Source: Delphinus delphis (Eukaryota > Chordata > Mammalia > Artiodactyla > Delphinidae). Taken from it: 64,000 nt of DNA. The DNA lies in NCBI RefSeq assembly GCF_949987515.2, contig NC_082689.1, forward strand, positions 10,593,501-10,657,500, written 5' to 3'. The stretch's first letter is position 1. Every line of letters starts with the position of its first letter. This document shows positions 1-10,745 of the stretch, piece by piece. The notes beneath the pieces are model-generated. The model was not told the origin of the DNA. It was given only the letters and a program-made list of their open reading frames with translations, and made no database searches. The translations under genes were made by a program, and so were the position numbers.

Positions 1-118
1 GAAGCCATCTCTAATTCCATCACACAAAGATAATTACCTTCAATAATTTGCTTTGCATATTCCAGGTTTTACACATATTTATATTAATTTTTATCAAAGC
101 AACAGATTAACTAGTATA
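1..118. other. Unassigned AT-rich sequence
   Basis: No repeat, ORF or RNA gene is recognised before the first L1 insertion. Confidence 0.5.
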
Positions 119-128
119 AAATGCTTTA

Positions 129-393
129 TACTAAAAGCAGATAAAGCATGGATGTAGAGAAGAAACTTATGGACACCAAGGGGGGAAAGCAGTGAAGGAG
201 GGGGAGGTGGGATGAACTGGGAGATTGGGATTGACATATATACACTAATGTTTATAAAATTGATAACTAATAAGGGCCTGCTGTATAGCACAGGGAACTC
301 CACTTCACTGTACAGTAGAAACTAACACAACAGTAGAAACTAACACAACATAGTAAAACAACTATACCCCAATAAAAATAAATTAAAAAAATG
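129..393 (+). mobile_element. 5'-truncated L1 3' end
   Basis: This is a cetartiodactyl-type L1 3' UTR. It holds the purine-rich stretch, the 'gggattgacatatatacac' motif, 'cagggaactccac' and the terminal 'actataccccaataaa' before an A-rich tail. A 10-bp direct repeat (aaatgcttta) at 119-128 and 394-403 looks like the target-site duplication. An exact 18-bp tandem duplication (313-330 and 331-348) sits in the tail. It has no coding capacity. Confidence 0.85.
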
Positions 394-403
394 AAATGCT
401 TTA

Positions 404-1882
404 AAGTGGCCCTTTAGTTAGAATGTGTCTTAAAGGAATACCTACGTACAAATTGTTATTGTGTCACTAAACACTAAACCCAAATGTTATCAACTAAGGT
501 TTCATTAAGCTTCTCTACTTCAAGTAAAATTGCACATATCAGAGTTCTTGACTGCAAACAGTTAAGTATAAACTTAATATATTGGAAGTCAATTAGGAAC
601 TACTGAGATGGAGAATCAGTCTTGAAAAATGATCAGGAATCAAAGAAAGCTAGTTGGCAGGAACTATTGCAAAGCCATGCCATAGGAGGGCATTGGTGTG
701 GATGCCACAGGCATCACCACTGAATACAGGACAAGATCATGGCCTGCATGATCACCACCCCATCTGTGCCTCCAGCACCATGGCCTCTCCTGTGGTGCTG
801 CCAGATACCTCCAGGTTGGACCATGAAAATACTCTATTAGAAAATCGTTCAATATATGAGCCAAAGAAATGTAGCTCCATTTAACAAAGTTAGCCATAGT
901 CTTAGTGGGGCTTTCAGACCTTTACTGGTAGATGGAAGAATTAGGTAATTCTAAGTTTTAAATTTGGGGACATGGGCCATGTGGATGAGGAGAGCAAACC
1001 TCTCAAAGATTTGGACATAGTGACTATAAAAAAGCACTCAGCAAGTATTACTATTATGGGGGGGGGGAATCCTGTTCATGTAAAGGCCCCACACCTCAAA
1101 CTCAGCTGAAATCTATGGTCAGTAACTAACCCAAGTCAGCAGGCTTAGTGCCTCTCTAGCACATAAGTATATTTCAACCCTGGGAAGATCTAATCTTCTA
1201 AGGAAACATTTAGGGGAATCAAATGGATAGTATTAGCCCTTCTGTGTTAAGATGGATTCTGTGCAATTCAACATGTTAAATATTTGTATCAAAGATAATA
1301 TGCTGTGATAGAGTAATTCAAATTAAAGCTTGTTTAACTAGGTAATTTATTTTGTTGAAATTTTCAGTGGAAATTTACTATGACATTGAAGCATGCATGG
1401 TCATTTAAGAATCACTATCTTGAGAAAGAGAATTATTCCAAATCTTGGGATGAGGCAGAACTTTGTGGTGTGATGTGATCAAGAGCCCCTTCTGGGAGAT
1501 AATTATTAACCTACATGATTAAATGCTTGAACAATTTTCTGATAGACATTAATTAGCTCAAGAACCTCTTCTAAGAACAGCTCAGCTGACTTTAGCCTGG
1601 TGAAATGCCTCAGGACCTTAATCACTGTTTATCCAGTCTTACTGTCTCCTTAACAAGAATCTTAAAAATCCAGTCTAAAATGATTCTCTAATCATTTCTT
1701 CCTACTACAAAATGCCTGTACTAAGTTGCAATCTTTGCATTTCTTAGAAAGCCTTTCCCTTGCAGCAAAACTTAGACCCAGGCTCTGAATCAATTTGTCT
1801 GAGAAGTTACTTTAATATTTATGTTCAATTCATTAGACTGTAAAATTTACCATAGTATTTGATTTTTCTCTCGGTCAAAAAA
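404..1882. other. No recognised gene or repeat
   Basis: The stretch is mostly AT-rich. It contains a GC-richer patch at about 654-830 with short overlapping ORFs on both strands that match nothing I know, and a run of ten G at about 1058-1067. The part from about 1480 to 1700 is repeat-free and rich in homeodomain-like ATTA motifs. No exon can be supported. Confidence 0.4.
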
Positions 1883-1891
1883 TAGTGCCTA

Positions 1892-2100
1892 GGGGGCTTC
1901 CCTGGTGGCGCAGTGGTTGAGAGTCCACCTGCTGGTGCAGGGGACACGGGTTCGTGTCCTGGTCCGGGAAGATCCCACATGCTGCTGAGCAGCTGGGCCC
2001 GTGAGCCATGGCCGCTGAGCCTGCGCATCCGGAGCCTGTGGTCCGCAACAGGAGAGGCCACAGCAGTGAGAGGCCTGCATGCCGAAAAAAAAAAAAAAAA
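1892..2100 (+). mobile_element. CHR-type SINE, full length
   Basis: A tRNA-derived cetacean SINE. The head 'gggcttccctggtggcgcag' carries the Pol III A box (tggcgcagtgg), followed by a B box (ggttcgtgtcc), the body ending in 'gagaggcctgcatgccg' and an A16 tail. A 9-bp target-site duplication (tagtgccta) lies at 1883-1891 and 2104-2112. ORFs across it are read-through of the SINE body, not genes. Confidence 0.95.
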
Positions 2101-2112
2101 CAGTAGTGCCTA

Positions 2113-3937
2113 AAAAGAAAATCAGCAATGCTAAATTTATAAATTTAGTTAAAATTGTTTCAACGAACCTGATGAATCAAATGTATAAATAAGACCAAAG
2201 AGTTACCACAGGTTCCTTTAAAAACTGTTAGCCAAAAATTCATTGATTAATAAGTGAAATAATAAGATTCATAATTTGAAGTTAAAATTTAAAGATGGGT
2301 TAGTGTTGGGGATTTGGATTTTTAATAATTAAATATTAATTCTTTTTCGAAAGACTGTCTTCTGAATAACCTTTTCTGTACACAAAGGCCTCCTTCAAAG
2401 GCATTGAAAATACTCACATTGATTCCACCAAAACTTGCATAATGAGGGACTCCACAAGGAGCTTGGATCCTGAGAAGCCAAAATAATAATTAATGACTGT
2501 GATGAGAGGTGTTTTCTGTGTTTTGTTTTTTTGGTTTTTTTAAGGATGCTGTCATGATTCTTTTAAATGCCACTGAAAGCTTACCATTAGCCTTTTTCAA
2601 CTATTCCCCCAAATGGAATCATGAAGCAAATCCTTCTTAAAATTGGTGCTTAAATCTCTCCTTTTCAAGCGAGGTCCTCCAAGGAGAAATTCACATAATC
2701 AGCTTTATGTCTCAGTTCTATGACTTTTTGTTTTGTTTTGTTTGGGTTTGGTTTTATTTCTTATGTTCACTCTTTCCCACATGTATGGAGTAGAAATACA
2801 AGTTTGAAAACAAATGCACACAATGTATTGTGTCTTCAATTTGAATGTCTGGTAGAATTAAACTGTACATCCCACAAAGACATTTTTGTTTTTCATCTCC
2901 TCACCATGACGTTCCTAGAATTTACAACATTGTAGTGACCCAATAAATAGTATACTTGAGTGACTGAATGACATGGAGCAAATTATTAAAAGATGCCCTT
3001 AATCGCTTCCATCTTCCTTCTTGCTCTACCTTACTTTCACCCTCACCTGGTTCAGTACATCATTGCCCTCCCTGTGGTTCACCTTAGAGACAAGTGGTAC
3101 CTAAATTTACTCCTGGGATAAGTATTGGCCTGTAGGGTTAGATGATTTCCTCCAGTTCTAAGGGCAAAGCTGACCTCAGACAGGTCTCAGGACAAAGCTG
3201 GAGAGGCTTCAAGCCAGGTTGAGTCGCTGAGTCAGAGGACCAGGTTTGGCATTTAGAGAGATGGGGATGTAGGAGAACGTAGAGTTATGGGTTGGGAGTA
3301 AGTATCTGCAGATTGAAGTCAGCAGATTCAAGAATTCTAAAGGATTTGGTTTGGGATCACCCCAGGCCAGAAGAAACAGGCAGGGGAAAGGGATAAACCT
3401 TTTAATTTAATGGAATTCTTGGAATCTGGGACGAAGAAATTGCACATCCACACAAATGCATCACTGATGCACAATGGTTGATGCTAGGTATGTGCTGTCT
3501 GCCTTCTGCTCTGGTATTAAAACAGCATCCCGCCTGCTGGGCACTTTCTGGAAAGCAGGTATGGATGGACTCTGGGAAGAAGACAGCCATCTGTAGTTTA
3601 ATTCCCTCCTGGATCCCACAGCATTTCCTCTCCCAATAACAAGAACAAAGAAAATAAGATGTAGCATATTTTGATGAATATTGTAATGTGCTTTGAAATC
3701 ACATACCAGGGGGTGTGGGGGTGAAGGAATCAAACAAATGCACTACGGAGGTTAAAAAGACCAAATCAATACAATGAAAAAAGCCAAATTTCAGGTTTTT
3801 CATGAATAACGATTAATGGTTATTTATGTATAATTGAAGCTACATTCACAACTTTTATATTATTAATTTTCTGGAGGCAATGAAGTAGAGACACCCATTA
3901 TAATTCTGTTTGAAACATACATTATTAGTCAGAACTG
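2113..3937. other. No recognised gene or repeat
   Basis: Mixed AT-rich sequence with short T-rich runs near 2520-2540 and 2727-2755. Short ORFs on both strands (up to 90 codons near 3461-3733) lack domains and codon-like bias. No confident repeat was identified. Confidence 0.4.
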
Positions 3938-4895
3938 ACTACCCTGCTTGTGAGGTCCAGCGCAAAATAAAAATGTAGGGGGCCCCTTGTTCCCAAACAG
4001 GAAAAAAGTGTCATAAAGATTTCCCTTCTGTGATTTCTCTCTTGACTTGTCACAGTGCTTTGTTTGCTAGTTAAAGTCATTCAAAGTAAAGAAAAATTAA
4101 AAATTTAAATTATTAGTATGAATTTTTTAGTTCATCTTTATACTGTGCAAGGCCAGCTTTCTTTGCATATTTTTAGAGCATTTAACTGGTATGTGGAATC
4201 GTCAAAATGACACAATCCTTATTCCGTAGCATGTACATGCATATGTATTGCATTCTTATCAGAATGGTGAGAATGCTGCTCAAAATTAACTCAGCTGTTT
4301 TTATAGCACTTCTTGACAAGCACACATTCTACCAAAATTCTCTACCTTTGGTTTAGTGGTGAGTAAGGAAGGACCTAGAGGAAAAGGGACTGTGGGTTGC
4401 TCCATCTATAGGTGGTTAGCTAATATAGGGAAGTAACATGAGAAAAAATGAACATATTAGGATTCCGTGGCCACTTGTGTTTCTTAGAATGCACTGCATT
4501 CTTTATGGATTCAAAACAAGTTCTGGTCTGAACCAAAAGCTTGGTGTCTCCCAGCTGTCAGTGTTTCTGCCTACTCAGTTACAGACATACCACACTTAAC
4601 TTTGTACTTTCTTTGACTCACACTGAGCTCCCACACATTTTGGGTCCGCTGGAATTCTGTGCTCTTGGCACCTTGCAAGTGCTATACTGGAATGGGACAT
4701 CCAGAATCCCCGGACACGCACACAGTGTTTATCCTCTACCACATGTGTGCTCCATTGTCTTATCATACTTCACTTAATGAAAGAAAAGTTCAAAGATAAA
4801 ATTGAGAATTTCAAGACCACAAAAGCAAAGCTTTAAACCAAACATGAGGTCCTTCTGAGCACAGGGCCCTGCTCAGATCACACCTTCGTGAAGAC
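3938..4895. mobile_element. Possible MER45-like hAT DNA transposon fossil
   Basis: Two separated blocks resemble the ends of an old mammalian DNA transposon: 3938-4090 ('gaggtccagcgcaaaataaa', 'ggccccttgttc') and 4795-4895 ('aatttcaagaccac', 'ccttctgagcacagggccct'). From memory these are the two arms of MER45-like elements, which usually lie close together. Here about 700 bp lie between them, either the interior of a longer copy or a later insertion. The family name is tentative. Confidence 0.4.
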
Positions 4896-6090
4896 AACTC
4901 TGTTGTTAGATTTAAAAGATACATTAAACTTTTACTTGAAAGAGAAGCAATAGTAAGGTGTCAAAGCTTGGACAGGTAAGATTCTCAGCATGTTTGCATA
5001 TATAATGCTTTTAATGCATGGAGAAATGTACCGTAGTCATCAATGAGTAGAGGTGAGGAGGAAAGCAAAGTTTCTGCAGTAGATACAAGCATCTCTCTCT
5101 TTACTTTTTCCTTATAATTTTACAGGGAAACTAATAATGATTCTTCATGATATATTTACAGTTTTATATCAGATTTCTAGAAAAGCAAAGTTTGGACTGC
5201 AGAGTGGCACAGGTGCAGATACTTCTAAATATCTGATTTTGGAATATGGGATTGAAGACAAAAGAGACCCTAATGTAAGAAGAGATTGTGTTTTCAAACA
5301 GTTAATTTTTTAGGCGCTTCTCTGGCAGAGGAACTCATTTCTCCTTAGAAATGATGTGATAAATACTGACTGGGTCCTCAGGTTAGTCTGAAACAACTAT
5401 AAACCTGGTGTTGTGCATGGAGTGTAACGTTGACAGTGCAATTTAGTAAACAAAGCCTTGCGTGTGATGTTTTTATGAGAAACACATTTCAAAGACTAGG
5501 CACACATTTCCACTCAACTTACCCTGTGTGAGCAGGGCCTTCCCTGAGTCCTATCTTGGTTGGTGGAATTGAAGCCTAAGAGATTCCTCTGATCCCGAAA
5601 AGTGTGTGGGTAGCCATGAGATGGTGAAAAACCTAGGTCGTCTGTGGTACTGGTAACTTGCTAAATTTCTCCGTTTATAGAAGAGAGGGGGTTGTGGAAG
5701 GAAGAGAATGATCATCTGCAGATACTTAGGAGAACATGTCTTGAGAACTGCCTTGCAGAATGCTGGAGGGACATCCCTTTACTGGATGTCCTAAGATGAA
5801 TTCCTTCTCCATATGTACCTCTCTCTGGGTAGAAAAAATTAAGGTTTTCATGTTGTTATAGCAATGTAATTTCAAAACCCGTTGCCCTGTGAGTGTTAGA
5901 GAAGCTGAAATGTGTTGGCCCTTCAGCATAGTATCTCTCTATAACTTGTTGATAAATCTAGACATTTTTTAAAAGCCTTAGGGGGATAAAAAGCTGACCC
6001 AACAACTATATTTCAAAAAAACAAGACTATGAAAATTAGAAATTAGAAAGTGATGGTTAAAGGTAATGACCTGTCAATGCTCAGAACAAT
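4896..6090. other. No recognised gene or repeat
   Basis: AT-rich sequence with only short ORFs (maximum 67 codons, minus strand near 5726-5929) and no domain. Nothing further can be supported. Confidence 0.4.
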
Positions 6091-6094
6091 AATG

Positions 6095-6325
6095 TTAATA
6101 ATGATGGCTGACATTTATTTAGGCTTCACTCAACTCACATAATCACCATGATTTATATACATTAATTCATTTAATCCTCATATCAATCCTCTGATATACA
6201 TATTGTTGTATTCAACATTTAAAAGTGAATTTATAGAGTCACCAAGATGTGAAGTGACTAGACCAAGAAGCTTCTAAGTAGTGAAGGAAAATCCATGTCT
6301 GATTCTGGGGCAGCTTATCTCAACA
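6095..6325 (-). mobile_element. MIR SINE, antisense
   Basis: The order of motifs matches an inverted MIR: 'attaattcatttaatcctca', then a decayed 'gaggaaactgaggc' zone, then 'gtgaagtgactagaccaag' and 'ctaagtagtgaaggaaaatcc', which parallels the MIR core read backwards. Strong divergence fits its great age. Confidence 0.7.
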
Positions 6326-6850
6326 TTATGCTTTATTTTTATGTTCTTATTTTTGACACAGTTGCTACATGATGTATACTCAGACTGTTGATGCTTTGCT
6401 GAATATTTAATATCGAATTAAATTTAATATTATTTTAATTCCCAATTGAAATACTACTCAGAAGTGTTAGGCAAAAATCTGTGTTCATTTAAAAATAAAA
6501 TTTACTGGCATGTTATTAAAAACTATAAAATACTTCATATCCACAAGATGGAATTAGAGATACTTGGCCACAGTAAAAATTCGGCTTGATCAGAAATGAG
6601 AGATTATGCCTTAAAATACTACTTATTTGGGGTTAAAACAATTTAACCCTCCTTTCCCATTTTAAAGTTTTTTTATAGACAAAGAAAAAATATTGTGATA
6701 TTAGAATTTTTAGTTCTTCTGTATCATATCATCCAAAGGGTAATATAAATGAATTTATCAAATGAATGTATTAAATACCATATGAAATTATTTTTCCTAC
6801 GTTTCTAAATAGCTTGCATTCTCTGTGCCTCTTAAAAGAACAACAGTACT
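6326..6850. other. AT-rich unassigned sequence
   Basis: A very AT-rich stretch with no recognisable repeat, ORF or RNA gene. Confidence 0.4.
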
Positions 6851-6929
6851 TCTTCCCCAACTGGGGCACGAACCCGTGTCCCCTGCATCGGCAGGCGGAC
6901 TCTCAACCACTGTGCCACCAGGGAAGTCC
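6851..6929 (-). mobile_element. CHR-type SINE fragment, head only
   Basis: The reverse complement reads as the first ~75 bp of the SINE: 'accagggaagtcc' at the head end, 'ctctcaaccactgtgccacc' (A box) and 'cacgaacccgtgtcccc' (B box). The body and A tail are absent on the left side, and no target-site duplication is visible. Loss of the 3' half is unusual for a retroposon and points to a later deletion or recombination. Confidence 0.9.
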
Positions 6930-6939
6930 AGGAGCATCT

Positions 6940-7402
6940 TTTATTCTACTATTTGGTCTTTTAAACCCCTTGGAATTTTCTGTGTGATGGGAACATCTCT
7001 TGGTAAGCTCCTGGATAACTTCAGGATAGAGGTCAGTCCCAAGAAAGACCAAGCCATGATTAGAAGCTTGGAACTTTCAGCTGCACCCCTCCCCCACCCT
7101 CCAGGGAGGGGAAAAGGGCTGGAGATTGAGTTAATGATTGATCACGCCTACATGATGAAGCCTACACAAAGATCTCTTAACTACAGGGATTGTAGAACTT
7201 CTGGCTTAGTGAACAGATTCATGTGCCAGGAGGGTGGCAAACACCAGCTTCATAGGAACAGAAGCTCCTATGCTCAGGATACATCTAGACCTTATGTATC
7301 ACATCCTCTGTTATATAATAAATCGGTATGTAATTATTTCCCTGAGTTTTATGAGCCATTATAGCAAACATTCTATTCATTCTATTGAACCCAAGGAGGG
7401 TA
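6940..7402 (+). mobile_element. ERV-type solitary LTR
   Basis: It resembles an old mammalian ERV LTR: 'tttggtcttttaaaccccttgg' near the start, 'ggagattgagttaatgattgatcacgcctac', 'atgatgaagcctac', a polyadenylation zone 'ttatataataaatcgg' and the end 'ttgaacccaaggaggg'. A 179-codon ORF (6825-7364) runs across the SINE fragment and this LTR and has no viral domain, so it is fortuitous. The subfamily was not determined. Confidence 0.7.
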
Positions 7403-7835
7403 CATCCAGACAATGGAATATTATACAGTACTAATTTCAAACCATGAAAACTTATGTAGGAAACTTAAATCCATATTATTAAGTGAAACAAACCAATTTG
7501 AAAAGGCTAAATACTGTATGATTCCCAACTATATGACATTCTAGAAAAGGCAAAACTGTGGAGAGTATAAAAAGATCAGTGGTCACCGGAGGTTGTGGGA
7601 GAGGGTATGGGTAAGTGGAGAACAGAGGATTTTTAGGGCAGTGAACTCTATCAAACTCTGCATGATACTATAATGGGGGATACATGCCGTTATGTATTTT
7701 GTCTAAACCCATAGAATGTACAACATCAACAGTAAACATTATTGAAAAATATGGACTTCAGATGATAACATGTGCCAATGTAGGTTCATCAATTATAACA
7801 AATGTACCACTCTGGTGGGGGATGCTGATAAGCTA
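7403..7835 (+). mobile_element. Old L1 3' end
   Basis: Decayed end of L1 ORF2 ('gacaatggaatattatacag') followed by an L1MB/L1MC-like 3' UTR: 'aaaaagatcagtggtcacc', 'tttttagggcagtgaactc', 'acccatagaatgtacaac' and 'ttataacaaatgtaccact'. There are no intact reading frames. Another copy of the same family lies at 27086-27560. Confidence 0.8.
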
Positions 7836-8000
7836 AAAGCAGACTCCTAAGATGTATATATGTGTGTACATGGTAAGATTCCAAGAAAACCCCTACAGAA
7901 TGGAATTTGGAAGGCTAGAGTGCTGAGCAGAGATTTCAACATCTTCCTGATGCTGAGGAATGAGAAATTGAGTCCATCTAACTTTATTCATTTCCTGGTC
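7836..8000. other. Short unassigned spacer
   Basis: No recognisable feature lies between the L1 end and the LTR. Confidence 0.4.
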
Positions 8001-8349
8001 TGCTCAGGCTTCCATAACAAAGTACCACCAGCTGGATGGCTTAAACAAGGAATTTGTTTTCTCACAGTTCTGGAGGATGGAAATCCATGGTCAGGGTGCT
8101 AGCACGATCAGCTTCATGGTGAGGCTTCTCCTACAGGTCTGCAGACAGCTGCCTTCTCACTGTGTCCTCACAGAGGACAGAGGGAGAGGAAGCAAGCTCT
8201 CTGGTGTCTCTACTTATAAGGGCCCCACCTTCATGACTTCACCTAAATCTAATTACCTCCCAAAGGCATTATCTCCAAATACCATCACACTGGGGTTAGG
8301 GCTTCAACATATAATTTTGGGAGGAAAGAGTTTAGCCCTTAGCAATGGG
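8001..8349 (-). mobile_element. MLT1-like MaLR LTR, antisense
   Basis: Reverse-oriented MLT1-type LTR: 'ttccataacaaagtaccacc', 'ctcacagttctggagg', 'ccttctcactgtgtcctcac', 'acttataagggccccacctt', 'attacctcccaaaggc', 'aacatataattttgggagga'. Near full length; no internal retroviral sequence is attached, so it is a solitary LTR. Confidence 0.85.
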
Positions 8350-8351
8350 CA

Positions 8352-8839
8352 TTAGTTTCCTATTGCTACTGTAATAATTGACCACAAACTTAAAACAGTA
8401 CAACGTTATAATCTTACAGCTCCAGAAGCCAGAGGTCTAAAGTGGGTCTCAGTGAGCTAAAACCAAATAGTCAGAAGGGCAGCATTTCTTCCCAGATGCT
8501 CCAGGGGAGGATTCATCTTCTTGTCTTCTCCAGTTTCCAGAGGCTATCTGTATTCCTTGGCCCATGACGCCCTTCCATCTTCAGAGCCATCAATGGCTGC
8601 TCAAGTCTTCCTCCTGCTTCCATCTCTTTCTTCTGGCTCTCTCTTCCACTAATGACAATTCTTGTCGTTTCATTGAGTTCACACAGATAGTTCAGGATAT
8701 TCTCTCCATACCAAGGTCAGCTGATTGTCAAACTTAATTCCATCTGCAAACTTATCATTTCAATATAACCTAATGTACTCACAGTTTCTGGAAATTGGAG
8801 CATGGATATATTTGAGGGGGTATTATTCTACCCACCACC
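8352..8839 (-). mobile_element. MaLR/ERVL-type LTR, antisense
   Basis: Starts 'attagtttcctattgctact' and ends 'tattctacccaccacc', which reversed gives the 5'-TG...CA-3' like ends of an LTR. Inside are 'cttacagctccagaagccag', 'ggtctcagtgagctaaaacc', 'attccttggcccatgac' and 'atcttcagagcc'. It directly abuts the MLT1-like LTR in the same orientation. Class is inferred from memory; subfamily unknown. Confidence 0.65.
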
Positions 8840-8939
8840 GTGGGTTTGGTAAACACCTCAAGTTTTCTCTTGAGACCTCAGAAGGACTATGCTCTAGGAA
8901 AAAAAGGTCAATATTGAAATAGCCCGTGCCTACCAAAAC

Positions 8940-9690
8940 CCAAAACAAACTTCCACAGGACCAAGGTGATCCACTAGACCTCTACCTACCTTTCTCAGAA
9001 AACAAAGTGATTCCTTTTTGAAGGAATCACTATAATTTTTACTCACATGTCTAGCATCTAATCAAAAATATGAAATATACCAAAATACAGAACAACAAAA
9101 TGGAAATAAAGGAGAATATAAGTAAATAGAAACAGATCCATAGATAATTCATATACTGGAATTTTTAGGCAGAATATTTAAAATAATTAGGGGTATGTCA
9201 AGAAGATAGAGAAAATTTGGGCAATTCCAGTAGAGACTCAGAATCCATCAAAATTGTCAAATGGAAATTTGAGAATGGATAAATATAAGACTGAAACTAA
9301 CAATTTATTAGATGGCTGTAATGAAATTTCATAAACAGCGGTGCAAAGGGTGAGTGAACTGGAAGACATGTCTTCAGAAAGAATACACATTTATGCATGA
9401 AGGAAAAATAATATAAGAGGCATTTAGGACCCAAGAAAAAAGTTTGACATGCATGTAATAAGAGTTCTACTCTGGAAGAATGAATAGAAGCAATATTTCA
9501 ATTAAGAAAAACATCAAGTTAAACCCATAGAAAGTACAAGGAAGGCAATAAGAGCAAAAGATCTAAGAAATAGAAAGCAGGCACATAATAGAAAATAAAA
9601 TGTATTTTAAGATCAATAAACTTGTTAAATCTCTAGCAAGACTGATCAAGAAAAAGATAAATTATCCATTTCACATACATTTGCAAAACT
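8940..9690 (+). mobile_element. Old L1ME/HAL1-like element, 5' part
   Basis: Decayed L1 ORF1 region ('attagatggctgtaatg', 'gtgagtgaactggaagacat') passes directly into a late ORF2 segment ('tttaagatcaataaacttg', 'ctctagcaagactgatcaag'), so the ORF1-ORF2 interval has been deleted. It is full of stops and not coding. It continues at 10070 after an interruption. Confidence 0.65.
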
Positions 9691-9694
9691 AATT

Positions 9695-10068
9695 ACAGGA
9701 CTTTATTGGTTGACTACTGTAAAATAATTCATCCCAAATCTCAGTGTCTTAAAACCATAATACTTTCTTGTTTCTCATATGTCTGTGGGGTCTGCTGGAT
9801 TTCAGCTGACTGGGCTGTGCTCAGCCAGGAGGCCATGACAAGTGAGTGCACAGGGGGAAGGTGGCGGGGTGGAGGGGTGGTGGGATGAACTGGGAGATTG
9901 GGATTGACATATATACACTAATATGTATAAAATAGATAACTAATAAGAACGTGCTGTATAAAAGATAAAAAAAATAAAATTCAAAAATTAAAAAAAAACA
10001 AAACACAAGTGAATGCACAGAGGCAGAAGAAATATTGGGGCCATAATTCAATCTACCATGATTATCTA
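9695..10068 (-). mobile_element. Probable LTR-type repeat interrupting an L1
   Basis: The outer pieces ('ttggttgactactgtaaaat', 'cagtgtcttaaaaccataat' and, after the inserted L1, 'gggccataattcaatctacc') resemble an internally deleted antisense mammalian LTR. It splits an old L1 and is itself split by the L1 end at 9854-10004. Family uncertain. Confidence 0.45.
9854..10004 (+). mobile_element. L1 3' end with truncated UTR and alternative tail
   Basis: The L1 UTR motif 'gggatgaactgggagattgg' through 'aataagaacgtgctgtata' is followed at once by an A-rich tail (aaaagataaaaaaaataaaa...), skipping the normal last ~70 bp of this UTR family. It is flanked by a 15/16-bp target-site duplication, acaagtgRgtgcacag-like, at 9838-9853 and 10005-10020. 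Confidence 0.85.
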
Positions 10069-10069
10069 C

Positions 10070-10745
10070 AACTGTATACAAATAAATTTTATGATGTAGA
10101 AGAAATGGACAAATCCCTTGAAAAACAAAGGAATTGAATGAGAAGAAATAATAAATATGAATATTCCTATACTATTAAATACTTTGAACGGAAAATTAAC
10201 AATTTTTTTTCACAAACACAGTTCCTGATATGAATAGCTTCACTGGTAAATTTTTCAAACATTTAAAGAAGAAATAACACAAATGTTACATAAACTCTAC
10301 CAGAAAATAGAATTGGATATAAAACTGCCCAGTTCATTTTTGAGGTGTGCATGGCCTGGATAGTAAAACTGACAAGAACATTGCAAAAAAAATTGCAGGC
10401 TAAAATTTCTCATGAACATAGGCAAAAATCCTAAACAAAATTGTAATAAATCAAATCCAATACTCTTTATAAGGGATAATATATCATGATCAATATGGTG
10501 TCTGTCAGGAATCTTTGCAAGATGAGGCTAGTATGCAAAAATTGATAAATATAGGTCACTACGTTATCAGGATAAAGGAACACACCATATGAGTCTCAAT
10601 AGACTCATATTAAAAACCAGCAAACTAAGAATAAAAGGAAACTTCCTCATTCAAATGAAGCATATCTATCAAAAACCTTCAGCTAACATCACGTTCAATG
10701 TGCAAATACTAAACTCTTTCTCCTGGAATTTGCAACCAAGTTGAA
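10070..10745 (+). mobile_element. Old L1 ORF2 reverse-transcriptase region
   Basis: Continuation of the L1 begun at 8940: 'gaagaaatggacaaatccc', 'gcttcactggtaaatttttc', 'ggcaaaaatcctaaacaaaa', 'aaaccttcagctaacatcac'. This parallels the L1 ORF2 fingers/palm region at the DNA level. Frames are broken throughout; it is a fossil. Confidence 0.75.

Noticed and set aside
654..897. Pair of overlapping 76-77 codon ORFs suggesting a small gene or processed pseudogene
   Set aside because: No protein family recognised, both strands equally open, no poly(A) tail or duplications.
1892..1975. Functional tRNA gene at the SINE heads
   Set aside because: Only the Pol III boxes are tRNA-like; no cloverleaf can be folded with proper acceptor pairing, and the body is SINE.
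6825..7364. 179-codon ORF, the longest in the window
   Set aside because: It runs through an antisense SINE fragment and a solitary LTR, and its protein has no domain; a chance ORF in repeats.
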